This document shows positions 1-12,300 of a DNA stretch of 64,000 nucleotides, in pieces (positions within the stretch are counted from its first letter, which is position 1; each line of letters begins with the position of its first letter). This stretch comes from Epiperipatus broadwayi (lineage: Eukaryota; Onychophora; Udeonychophora; Euonychophora; Peripatidae): the NCBI GenBank assembly GCA_028023455.1, contig JAQFVV010006846.1, positions 186,001 to 250,000 on the forward strand, given 5' to 3'. The position numbers were made by a program, and so were the translations under genes. Under the pieces are notes generated by a model, which made no database searches, had not been told where the DNA came from, and saw only the letters and a program-made list of their open reading frames with translations.

Positions 1-3000
1 TTTCCATTTACAATCTTAGAAGAACAATTCACTTTGCCTACTAAAACTTCTCATTTGATGTTATAAAATGTACAAGATAATTTTCAGAAATACACCATCA
101 GATGACTGAAACTGAACATTTGTTCCAAAGTAATTTTTCATATGCATACAAGTTATTAGATATCTAGTACAGGATATATATTTATATACTCAGAAGCTCT
201 AATTCAATGACTATCTATTTTATGTATATTATACATTCACAATTAAGCATATATTAGTAAGCAGGCATATTACTGCAGTATAGTGTTTATTTTAAAAAAT
301 GTGTAAAAGAAATAAAATAATCTCATAATTGTATGAAGTAAATGTAATGAAATACTGACTTATACCGATAGTGAAACTTTTGTTTAAAAAAAGGTAAAAC
401 TTTTATAAGTACAATATGTGTGTGTATATTTTATTTAGATACGACATTCTTTGAATTTTCATAATTTAAAACTGAAATGAGGGAGAAGAGAGGAGCAATG
501 ATTGTTATATTTTCACAAGCATGTTGTTTACTTCAAGATATCAACTGATATAACAGACAATTTTTCATTCCAGCTCTTGATGAATCAAGATACATTTCCA
601 TTAATTTCAATTTTCAATAAGATCTCACTCCATTTGGTCAGTAGCTAAGGTATATTTATAAAAATTTTAAATTGAAAAAAAAAATCATATTTTTCTTACA
701 AAGTAAAACTAAAATATAAGATTTTTATTTAAGAAACAACCTTTTAAATAAATAAAAACATTATTTTTATTTTATTTTAAAGCTGTTATCTATCTACAAC
801 AATTTGATTTCTTAAATGTAGGCAAACTATTTTGGATTGACTGACTACTTCCAACAAAATCCAAATTTCAATTTTTCATTATTATTTTTCCTAAAAATTT
901 ATTTTCATAAACTCATAATCATACTAAAACATAACAGCTGCTTATAAATAGAATATAAATATTGAAAAAAAATTATTTTTAACAAAAATACAATCTTGAA
1001 ATGCTTATTTATATAAATGCCATTTTTAGCTAGAAATATATTTCACTTACAGATAATGCAATTCTAACTTTTCATCTATACTTTTTTTAAAAAACTAAAA
1101 TGCCTTATCTTATTTATTAAGTTAAAAAATAACAATCTACTATTTATTCGATTACTACTTGCTCCGAAGATCATGTGACATCGAAGAACTAGAAGTAAAA
1201 GATTGAGCTTTCGTTAATTAGACATTGTGCTAACTGCTCATAACATAAAGTTGAAATGCTAATCAAATTCATTTTATTTTTTCTTAAATATTTTTTTGTA
1301 AATATCTCTCAAGAGTCACGATTGAATACAGTTCTGGAAAATCCAATGTGCTACAGCAAAGTACCTTTAATGATTTATTACTACTATCTATATTGGACAG
1401 TAGTAAGATAAAATAATGGTGATAATACATTTCACGCATACCAACTATGAAATATAAATTTTAACTGTGCAAAAGAAAGGAATCACCAACTACTAATAAT
1501 AAGCAAGAAGGAATGTCAGAATCAACATCATTTTACAACACCTAATATTATAGTATAGAATTTAATGTACTTTTTAATCACTCCTGATAGTTTTAACTAA
1601 GAATTCATAATAGCACATAGTATGTCTTGTTTTCTGTGAATTTATTTCATTTCTTCTTCAAAATCAAAACTGTTGAAGAAGTTTTTTACTAAGAAGAAAA
1701 GGATCATATTTTTATTAAAAATTTAAAAAAGATTTTACTAAACAATATTTATAATCAAAAATAAGATAAAAGAAAAAAAGAGGATTAATGAGTAGCACTA
1801 AAAATATGTTAGATGGGTGTTAGGCTAAATTAATCTAAGCAAATTAATTGGTCATTATTGTGAAATTGGTGTACCTCTATAATCTTAAAAAAAAAAACTA
1901 TCATTATGATGTATTCTAAACAACCAGAGCTCATTAGTTTTATAAGATGGTAAAAAAAAAAGAAAAGAATCCAGAATTATGTTTAAAAACAAAATTATTT
2001 ACATATAATTTTACTACCTCATTATTTAGTCATTTAAAGTGAAGCACTAAAATAAGCATGTGCATAATTTCAGAGAAGATTTAAATACAGTATAACAGAA
2101 AACTCTTCTAATGAATGTTTCTCTGAAAATTTGTGATTACTGCACTTCAGTTATATACTGGATTATTTCTATCATCTAGCTTATTGTTAAATGTTTGAGA
2201 AAAATTCTAACTTTATTCATATTTTTCCAAATACAATAAACTATTAAAATAATAACACAAAGGTTAATATACGATATATGCTGTATACTAACTTGGGTGT
2301 TATTATTAATGGTTGGATGTATTTAGAGAAAAGTTTGAAATTTTTTTCAAACATTTAATAATTAAACTAGATAATGAATATATTCCAATATATAATAACA
2401 AGTTATATTTAAAATGTTTCAATTCAGTATAAAAACTTTAAATTTGTAATCAAGCCAAAAAAAAAAAAAATCAGGACATGTGCTTTTAACTATAGGGGTA
2501 TAGTATATATTTCATAATAAAAGTTTCTAGCCACTGCAGAAACAACCACAAATGCTGATTCATAATTCAACATTAAAGACCTCTATGCTTTTATGGTCTA
2601 TCAATCTCCTAATATAGTTCAGATGAATGACATACTCAGCAATGTTTAATAATAAAAAAAAAAAAAAAACATATTTACATCAAATCTTTTTTTTATTTAA
2701 TAAAAAAATATTACAAAAATGATGAGTTCAAAGGCCAGAAATTTTTGTATTCTAACATTAATAAATGGTAACTATTAATAAAGATAAAAAAAACTATTAT
2801 GTTTGTTCATGACACTGTCGAAAAATCAGAAAAAAAAAAAAAAAATTTAATTTTTTTAATCAGAGGGCACTCCAGTAAACATATAATTGTGCTTTAACAC
2901 CGTTAAATATAATAGGTATATTTAAAACGTAAAATTTAATTTAGCTTTAAAAAAATCAGAAATTTATTTATAAAATACTAAAATGTTTTATTTAATTTAT

Positions 3001-3960
3001 ATTAAATCTTTAATAAAATTTGTTAAAGCAATCAATTATTACAAACACAATGAGCTAAAAGTTCAGAGTTTTTGTATTCTACTGTAAAGACAGGCTTCAG
3101 GCCAGTGTACAATTCTCACATTTAAAATATTTTGTTTAATTTAAATCTTTTTCTTGTAAAATCTCTACCTTGTGTTTTGACTTGAGAGTTCCCTATACTG
3201 TCATTATTACATATGATTGGCTATCATATAAGCATTTTTAAGGTGCTTCTGTTCAAAGGTTTCAGTCTTTTACATTATTTAAGTCTTAAAAAAAATTGGT
3301 AAAAAACCAATTAAGAAAAAAAACATGGCCTTTACTAGGTTGGATACATATGGGATTTATAATAAAAACACAAAAGAATTATTTACTGAATCAAATAATT
3401 ATCTTTTGAAATATGAAATAGCAGAATTCAGAAACAACTTTTATAACTAGCATAAAAAAAGAAATTAAAATAAAAAACTTTTATTGCAATTTGAACAAGG
3501 ATTCAATCTATCATCCGATGAAACTATAGCCACTTAATATCTCAAAATTATGATGAACTATGAAAATATTATTTATTACAAACAAATGATTATTTTAGTA
3601 TACTGATTTATTTTAATCTTGCCTTAAGATATTAAATTTTTTTAGAAATTTTTCAATATCCCGCTCCACCTCTAGAGGAGATATACCAGATCTAAGTTAC
3701 ATAAAATCTAAAGATATTTACATCACAACTTCATTTCTGAGGTCTTCTGCTGTATATAATGATATCGAATGAAAAGGATTCTTTCAATAACCCTAAACAT
3801 ACTTTTTAAAATAACAAAAACAATTTATTTCAAACAATTAGTAAATAAATTTAAACGGTTTTCAAGCAGGTTGTTCATTCAGTTAAATCTTAGTTGGAAA
3901 CAAAATCTACATCGTACTACCTAATAAAAGCTTAATTTCAAAATGATTCAATACAATATT
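1..3960. other. A+T-rich intergenic DNA without a recognisable gene
   Basis: Both strands are broken by frequent stops and carry many A or T homopolymers. I see no splice-flanked open frame and no transposon protein. Apart from a degenerate direct repeat near 2.7-3.1 kb, nothing here can be named. Confidence 0.6.
2672..3085. repeat. Degenerate direct repeat, two copies about 325 bp apart
   Basis: The copies at about 2672-2755 and 2998-3085 share the same order of short blocks: an AAATCTTT stretch, an ATTACAAA block, a GATGAG/AATGAG block, and a TTTTTGTATTCTA block. They are diverged and A+T-rich, so this may be an old tandem duplication or a decayed transposon end. No coding content is visible. 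Confidence 0.35.
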
Positions 3961-3971
3961 AAAATTACTAA

Positions 3972-4349
3972 GATTGATTAATATTTAGCAATGTTTTAAG
4001 CCAATAAACATCACATTATCACCATTTCTTATGCTTGCTTATTAATTATTATTAAAACTGGCAAAACTCACTATACATATTGCCACTCAGCAAGCTAGAG
4101 TAATCAATGGATGCCAGAAGGCTTGTGTATAAAATCTCCATCTGCTCTCAGATCCAAGGCTCCTCACTGATGAAGGCCACAAGCCAGAAACTAGTCTGGG
4201 AATATTGGATGAGTAGGCACTAGATGGGTATTTTATGCACAAGCCTTCTGGCATCCATTGATTACTCTAGCTTGCTGTGTGTGGCAATACATATAGTGAG
4301 TTTTGCCTGTTTTAATTTAGTAATGTTAATTGCTAAATATTAATCAATC
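3972..4349. repeat. Foldback (long inverted-repeat) element, family A, most complete copy
   Basis: Inner arms at 4051-4135 and 4230-4316 are inverted copies of about 85 bp with few mismatches. They enclose a unique loop of about 95 bp. An outer 21-bp inverted repeat is perfect (3972-3992 and 4329-4349). The arms share the block GTAATCAATGGATGCCAGAA. There is no open frame, so it looks like a non-autonomous MITE or snapback element. Related pieces lie at 27254-27398 and 31618-31800. The target duplication is not clear. Confidence 0.75.
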
Positions 4350-4624
4350 AATAATCTTTGAATAAAAATATGCATTTAAAAATTCATATTTTTACTTAAT
4401 TTTGTAAGTTGTTTAGCTTATCTTCTTAATACTGATTATAAGTATATTAATAAATTAACTTCTTTTTGTATGCAGCCCACCTATTTAATTTACTTTTTTT
4501 ATATATATAAATGAATACACCAAACTCTTTCTAAATCTTGTTTTTTATATGACTATTATAAAAATTTAACCACACAGTTCCCCCACTTCTCCTCAAGTCA
4601 CTTCGTTGATACCAGAGTGATAGT

Positions 4625-5227
4625 TTGGTCATTCTAGCAGTTACAGATTTACAATGTGGATGCCACAAATTTTCAGCACAGCAGCTCTATGATCTTATTA
4701 AACTCCACAATCTAACTGATAGTATACATAAGATCCAAACCCTTCCCAATGACCAATTCATTGCAATACAGTTTCACAAGATAAAAGGCAAATTTTTATC
4801 TATTTTTAAATTTTTACACAATATGTTCCTGGTTGCAATAGACACCAATAGATTATCCATACTTAGGGGGTTTATCAAAAGCTGTCACATAGGGATGAAA
4901 AGGCAGCATCTACAGAAATATCTCAATGCATTTGGACAAGTGATCTCATTTGAGTACCCTAGGGATCCTCTCACCGATGGCCTCACCTTCACCAACATGG
5001 CCTCATTTCAATTCTTTCTAAAAAAGGTCTCTCTCCTGGAAGTATTCGCAGTGATAGCAGCTGATCTATCACCTTTGATCATTTCAATTAAGCAGATCAG
5101 GCCACAATGTTTCGTCTGCAAAGACCGCAACCACATCATTTGGGATTGCCCTCTAAAGAGATGCAACTCTTGGCAGAAAAAAGGGTCTAAACCACATCTG
5201 TGCTCCATGCAGCTCCAACACACATGA
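4625..5227 (+). pseudogene. LINE ORF1 protein remnant with zinc-knuckle-like motif
   Basis: An open stretch of 200 codons. LINE ORF1 proteins bind the element RNA and form the retrotransposition particle. Near the C-terminus (about residues 162-192) are Cys/His residues spaced like a CCHC knuckle: CFVCKDRNHIIWDCP, followed by a second Cys-rich stretch. The central part resembles the RRM-like fold region of L1-group ORF1 proteins only in general character, which is inference. The frame probably began further upstream, because the first Met falls inside conserved-looking sequence. It ends in a TGA, after which the prose-like coding composition continues to about 5580, so the true ORF1 was longer. 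Confidence 0.6.
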
Positions 5228-5883
5228 GTTTTGTCCCTCAGCTAACCTCTCACTTCCGTCTGATGCTACCTCAACCTTTCAGCATTCAGTCACCATTATC
5301 CCTTCCAGCAAGATTCCAAAGCCCTCTGAGCAACATAATTTTAAACTCACTAACAGCCAACCACTCCCTATTATAGCTGCACCACAAAATGCTCCTTCCT
5401 TGATGGACACATCCACCAATTCAAACTCAGAAATCATCCTGCCCGAGTTTACCAACTCTGGCCCTTCTACCACAAACAACAAACTTCAAACGCATGCACA
5501 CCATAACCCATCAGATAGTGACACCAACTCTGATGGGCAGAATCCCAGTGAAACCATAAGGTAACCTTTTCTTGAACCCCAGGCAAGTCTCAGACACACA
5601 GAGTGTATGAAGGAAAAAATAGTACTTTCAGTGGAGAATGCTCTGGTTTCAACACTGGCCTTGTTGGTCTCCTCCCTTCGCTTTCTCTTATACCATCCCC
5701 TGTTGAAATTTTCTCAGACAGTGGTTCATCAAGTGACATCAAGAAGAAATCATATATGCAATTCTGGCAGGAGAAAAAGAACTATGTATCTCATCTTTCT
5801 ACAGCCCAGTTCATCCCCTCACACCATAAAACCTCCACTTTCCTGCTGTTTCTCTGTACCCTATGTCCATCTTGAGTCATCAT

Positions 5884-6550
5884 ATGTTTATCTCTGTTGT
5901 TGGTTTAAACCTTCGGGGCCTAAATTCAGTCCACTGGCTCCTCTCTCTTAAACACTGATTTGAACTCAACTCTCCCAATATCCTCTTCCTTTCCAAAACT
6001 AAACTCTCCACTCACTTTAACCACAAGATTTACTCCACTTTGTCCACCTTCAGTTTATTGAATTACTGCACTGCCTTGACATCTGCTGGAGGAGTCGCCA
6101 TCCTCATTAATAAACATGCTCCCCTCCACCGTTTCCATTTTACATCTCAACACTCTATTATCTTAGCAGTGCATTTTGGATGCTTCAGAAGTTTTATGAT
6201 CTATTTGTTTCTGCCCTCCAATGACACCCTCACTAAACCTATTATTCATTGAATGAACTACATCACAGCTGCCGCCTCTCTCCTCATTCTTCTGGGTGAC
6301 TTCAACATGGGATGCCAGTCCTTTACACACAAATATCTACATCTCTTCTCCAGGAACTTAATGTGTGGCTGGGGCTTTACAAGACCATGCCTACTCTTTC
6401 TATACCTGTAAGCATCAGACCCTCATTGATTTAACATTCTTCTCACCTGATCTCCATTTCATAATTGAATTGGTCCAACTTTACACCATAACTTCACACC
6501 ATATCTTTCTCAGATCACAAAGCATTATACCTTTCCCTTGAATTGACTCC
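5884..6550 (+). pseudogene. APE-type endonuclease domain of the LINE ORF2
   Basis: One frame runs from the Met at 5884 through 6310 with two internal TGA codons. It opens with a VVGLNLRGLNS stretch, continues with LFLSKTKL and GGVAILINKH, and reaches LLGDFNMG at about 6285-6308, the catalytic Asp/Asn motif of APE-like endonucleases. A later frame has SDHKALYLSLE (about 6511-6543), which supplies the catalytic His motif. This domain nicks target DNA to start target-primed reverse transcription. It is inactive here because of the stops and a frameshift between these motifs. Confidence 0.7.
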
Positions 6551-6869
6551 GGCCCTCCAGCAAACTTTGGCCTCAGAAGAACAATATGACACCAATAGCA
6601 CTGCTTTCAGAAATTTATATATTCCTTCATAAAATCAATATCTTTCAAATGGAGCCCATCTCTGCATGGATGGCATTTGTGGAAATCCTGCAAGCTGCCA
6701 TCCACAAATACACCTGGAATTCCTGATGGCCGCTCAAGTTTCTGGCTGCAATGGATAAATTGAAGAGCAACTAAATGATCTGGAGGGTGGGCTGTTAGAC
6801 ATTAGCATCATCATCCAACTGAAACTACAATACCATGATGCTCAAAGGGTCTTGACTGAGTACATCTCA

Positions 6870-8960
6870 GACAAATGTACCCAGAGGTATGTGGGAAATC
6901 AGCATTGTTGTACCAGAAGTTACATGGGGTGTGCTCTTGGTTCCTACAAGAAGCAACCATCACAGTCAGCAACAAATTCTACATAGGTCAGAAATTGCTC
7001 CTTCTTTTGAGAAATCATTACAATCACATGCTCCTCAAAGCTGACATCCCTCCCTTCACTATACAATCAACCTTGAATGTCAACTCTGATCCTGATATCA
7101 CTCAGGCTGTGCTACTTAAACTGAAAAGTTTCCCTGACCGCATCCACTCTGGTCCTCATGCTATCCCCAAGTTCCTCCTTCACCTCAGTCAGTTCTGATC
7201 CTGATATCACTCAAGCTGTGCTACTTAAACTGAAAAGTTTCCCTGACCACATCCACTCTGGTCCTCATGCTATCCCCAAGTTCCTCATTCTTTACCTCAG
7301 TCAGTTCACTATCCACATCACCCTCAACATGATTAACAAACTGACCTTGGGTGTTTATATCATTGAGAGTCTCTATCCAGTTGCATTGGTCCCTTTCCTT
7401 AAGAAAGATCAGCCACTCACTGAGCTCAAGAGTCTTAGTCCCATTTCAATGACCTCTTTGCTCATAAAACTTATTGAGTCTACCATCAAAGGGTCACTAG
7501 AACAATTCATACTCCCTTCCCCTTTCAGCCTTATAGTTTGCTTGTAAGGGGACTCCACTCTTGGAACTGCCACACTCTTTAAGATGATCACTGAGCTGGT
7601 AAAGTGGTCTCAAAGTGGCAGGCCCATCACTGTCCAGCTGGACATCCTGGCAGACTTTAACTGGCAGGGTCAACTGACTTCTCCTGTCCAATAGAGAAAT
7701 CCTAGTTACCCTTGATGGGAAAGTTGTCCCTGGCTTCATACCTAATGTATCCATTCCTCAATGCTCTCCACTGAGCACAATGATGTTCACCACATTTCTG
7801 AATTCCATCTTGCTCAGGCTGGAACACGGCCTTCCTGGAATCCTCCTTTGGCTGGTAAAAAGCATCAAATGCCTTGCTTAAGTAGATAATGTGGTCATCT
7901 TCCTTCCCTCGGTCAATCTCATCCCCATGCTTCAAATGATCCTCACCTGGTATACCAAAATACACAGGTTGGAATTTAGCAGTGATAAATCAGTGGCCTG
8001 ATAACCTCAACACCAAGCCTCACAACTCCCTCAGATCCCCCTTACATTGTCTCTCAAGGAATGGAGGGTTCAGGTCCAAACTGCATTGTATCAAAACATA
8101 TCGACCCTCAGTGCTATCACAGGCATCTAACTCTCCCTTTATGGGAAAGTCACCCTCCTCAAACTTCTAGTGTTTCCCAATATACCATATTACCTCTCCA
8201 TCATTCTACCTACACACTCCTTCATATCGAAAATCAATACCCTTTGCACCCATTTTCTCGGGGCAGAAAGGTGGTGGCCATCAGCCTAAAAAAACTTGGT
8301 TTTCCTAAAAACTTCAATGGGCTAGGCCTGCACTCCATCAACACTCTCCTGATCCAGAGAACTCACAATATTATACTCATCTTAATAAGTCATTTTCCTG
8401 CCAATCTTGTGCATATCATCACTCCTACTGACACTCCTCCCAATGGCAGGCCCAGGTCATGGATCTCACTCATCACCAACATCCTACAAAAGGCTGGCTG
8501 TGCTATACCTTCCATCTGCTCCAATTTAAAGTATTGGGAGATTTTCAATCAGATCATAGACTCCTCCATTGTCTCCCTCCATCCCTCAAACTTACCAATG
8601 CTCAATTAATCCACAAAAATTCAAAAGATGATCCCTTGAGGCAAAATTCCTTGATTTCCTCCTCAAAATCAACCTTCAATCCCTTCCCACCAATCAATTT
8701 TTGGTCAACCATAGGGGTTTCACCAAGGTCTCTCCCCTATGTCAGCTCTGTAAAACTGATAGTGAAACCCTCCAGCATTTCCTACTCAAATGTCCCTTTT
8801 TGCTTGGAGTGAGACATCATCAACTCCTACATTTCCTTGTGCAGGAACACCATCTTCAATCTCTGAGGATCCATCGAAATAGGGGTCTTTGCAACTGTCA
8901 GACTATTAGTTTTCCTCATCTATGCACTCTGGCTGCCCCAAGGTGCTATTATTTTTGACC
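6870..8960 (+). pseudogene. Reverse transcriptase and C-terminal segment of the LINE ORF2
   Basis: RT motifs appear in order but in shifting frames. About 7375-7480 reads VALVPFLKKDQP then LSPISMTSLLIKLIES (RT motif 1/2 region). About 7546-7665 gives GDSTLGTATLFKMI and VQLDI. At about 7883-7906 the catalytic box reads VDNVVIFL where YADDV would be expected, so the second Asp is lost. EFSSDKS follows near 7975. About 8300-8350 has FNGLGLHSINTLL, and about 8740-8800 has PLCQLCKTDSETLQHFLLKC, a Cys/His motif typical of L1-group C-termini. A TAG, several frameshifts and the tandem duplication at 7085-7306 make it non-functional. Confidence 0.75.
7085..7306 (+). repeat. 109-bp tandem duplication inside the LINE RT
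   Basis: The unit beginning TCTGATCCTGATATCACTCA occurs at 7085 and again at 7194. The two copies differ by a few substitutions and a 3-bp insertion in the second. The 109-bp period is not a multiple of three, so the duplication shifts the reading frame. Since the copies have diverged little, it occurred after or late in the element's life. Confidence 0.85.
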
Positions 8961-9330
8961 AGAGAGTACACTCAGTGAATCAAACACTATTGGACCTAAC
9001 TCACTCTCTCAAAACCAGAGATACCAAACTAGCCCCACCTCTGCTCCTCATAGACCCCTGAGCAATCTTCCAACTCCCATCCTCTCAGCCTCAATGTCAC
9101 AGGAGTCATCCAATTAAATGTTTGTGACCCATGCGATCGCTCGCTAAATGAGGATGTGCCTCTCGGACTTGCAACCAAAGACTTTTCTTGGTGTGAACTA
9201 CATACCCTTTCCACATCCCTTTCTCTTTTCATGTGTATCCTTCCCTTTTCACCATGTTGTTCCTGAATTTCATTTTATCATGTAATCACTTCTTTGTAAA
9301 TCTTTTTTTAAATGTATTTGTATCTGGTTT

Positions 9331-12300
9331 CTTTTGATGAATAATCTTTCATCACTGAGTTCATTTTGTAATTTTTTCCAGAATACTTATTATTCCTATT
9401 ATTTAATTACCTTTTTTCTCTCTCTCTTTTAATTTTTCAGTATTCAGTTTAGCAGCAGCATTTGCTTGTTTCTAGTTTTAGTTAGTTTATATTGAAATAT
9501 AATAAATACAATGGATTATCACAAGTAAAATCAAAATTTAACAAATTGAAGAATTGTTTTTAATAAAAATGGAAAAAAATTCATATAAATAATAATCGTG
9601 ATAACAAAATTTAAATAAAATTAAAGAATATTAAAACAAAGATACACTGGTTTAAAGATTGGCTGATGGTGGTGATAATAATAACACTATATATATGTGT
9701 GTGTGTGTTCATTTTTCTTAACATTTTTATTTATGCACACATTCATACAAATAAAGGGGGAAAAAGATATGCTTGAAATAAATTATAAACTTTTAAAAGT
9801 TGTCATTAAAAAAACATCATACAAAAAATTTTTAAATTTGGAACAAATTTTAATTTCAAAATCTAGTATCACATTATTTTTCTTTTTAAACTTGATTATA
9901 ATTTATAGAACTTGAAAATAAATAAGATTTGGAAATATAATGGTGTGTATTATAGTGTTAATTTGAATATCTTTATTCAGTATAAGTATTGTACATACAT
10001 AGTACTATTAATTTAGCTTCCTATTATTTAACAACTAATAACTGGACAAAATTGAAGGAGCCCTTTAAAAAAATTTTAATGCTAAACTTTATTATTTTAG
10101 CAAGAGTTATTATTGCCTTAAATAACATTTTTAATTTAAACTTGAATTAGACACATATTAAAAATAATAATAGTCAAGACATAAATATTTATAAATTAAT
10201 AAGTTAAACTAATGTATTTAATTTATGTGTCATATTTCTATTTTATATTTTGATAATCCATTTTTTTCTAGCAAAAAAAAGTTTTCAATTCCGTTTTTAT
10301 TGTATCAAGTGAAACCATTTTTTAAAGATAGAGGAAAAGGAAATCTATAAATAAGATATCATGAAGTTCACAACAGTTTTTGAAACAGATTTCAATAAAT
10401 AAATAAATAGATTGAAAACTAATAATAAATTTTTATTTTTATTTTTTTTATAGAAAAAAATTAATATACAGAATATTTTATATAAAATACATGATGAAAC
10501 CTTAATCCATCAATTTTGATAGGATTAGAGACATGGGAAATAATAGTTCTAGAAATCCATTACAAATGATAGATAAGGATAATTTAATGATTATTCATTG
10601 AAATATGTGTAAAATATAACTCAGATTTCATAATTTAAAAAATTTGACATCTATAATTTTGAAAATGTGTTGTATATATAATTTTAATACTACAGTAATT
10701 ACATATATTATTTAATAAATCACAATTAATATAAAATAGTGTTAAATATTTTAGATTTTTTATATTTATAATTCATAACACTTTTTATTTTACTCTTACA
10801 AATAACAAAACAAATGAAAATATCTTTAAAATTATGGTTTAAAATTTTATAAATCTTAAAAAAAATTAATTTTCAGTACTTGCTAAAAAAAAATTTTGAT
10901 ATGTGTATTGATAAATCTTTAAATCTAAGATTAAAGTATATTTTAAACAAAAAAACTTCAACGAATACCATGATTGTGTTATGTACGTAGTATGTATATA
11001 TGAGATGTGATGTCACTACTTTTTGAAAGTTTTTACTTTTGTAGTACTTCATGAGTGCCAACAAAATTTGATACAACTTCAAGATTATCAAATCTTTTTA
11101 ATTAATTAATTAAATACTTAATTGTAATAGGAATAATGAAAGTGTCTGATGAAGATAATTTCCCAACATATTTTAAGAGCTAAGACTAATAAATGTTAAT
11201 ATGATTTAAATAATAAAAATGAAGAAAATAAATAAATCTACTAATTAAATTTTTACCAACTTTAAATGTAAAAAAAATTTAATTGATAAAAGTTTGCAAA
11301 TTAATTAGATTTAGTATTAAAAAAATTCCAAAGTTAAAATAACTGCAACATTTTTATTAATTTTTTCTTCCTAGAGATACTTGTTAAATTGAATAAAAGA
11401 TCAATTAGAGAGGCCTTTTTTTAATGATATCCCAGTAACTTATTAAAGAGAATATTTTTAATATAATATTATATTAAAAAAGTATCATTAGATCCTCTTA
11501 AGGATATTGCTAATGACACAACTTATTTATTTTTTAAAAATAAAGTTGATAAAATTCTCCCAGTTGAATAATAGATCAATTATATGAGTTATCCTTCAAA
11601 TTAAACTGTAAATAATTAATCCTTATTTTTTGATTTCTTGCTTGTTAATAAAGTATATGGATATACTTGCTAATAAAAATAAATTTAGAAATGGGATTTT
11701 GGATTACCCAAAATATTATAAAATTATTGAATTTATAGATAAAGTTTCAGTAAATTTTCTGTTAAAAATTATTGTAGTAAACATTAAGATTGTGGAGGAA
11801 CTGTTTTTCTACTTCTTTAGATAGTAATTATTATTCAAATGAAAGCAATATCAAATTTACTTCCAAGTATTGTCCATTTCTTCATAAATAATTATAGCAC
11901 CATCTTAATTGCTTTTTTGATATCTGCTAATTTCTCTATGACAGCATGCACAAACTTTAAAAAAATGCTATAAATATCATAATTGGTTTGATCAATAAAA
12001 AAATTAGAAAGAGGATTCAAGTTCATCAATTAAAAATGAAAAATTTCTATGATCAAAATTGCACTTCACTGTCACCCCATGTTTCAATTGATGATGTTTC
12101 CCTTTATTAGTCAAAAACTTAGATTTGGACAATTGTGAAAAATGACTGTAAATTTTGATAAATTACAAAACTATCAGCATATAGGACAAAATGATCATAT
12201 TTTGATAACTGATAAAAAAATTATATTAATATTATAAAAATAATTTTTCTCATTCTCATAAATTATCAAGAAGCTGGTTGAATAATCCTCCACCAATCCC

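Larger units (their letters stand above)
4600..9330 (+). mobile_element. Decayed L1/Tx1-like non-LTR retrotransposon (LINE)
   Basis: The usual LINE order is visible on the plus strand: a zinc-knuckle ORF1, an APE-type endonuclease, reverse transcriptase, and a C-terminal Cys/His motif. The region is clearly less A+T-rich than its flanks, so the limits can be judged by composition, but the exact ends and the target-site duplication were not found. All frames carry stops or shifts. The clade call rests on the zinc-knuckle ORF1 and the GLGLHS-type C-terminal segment. A Tad-like or other L1-group clade is possible. Confidence 0.8.
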
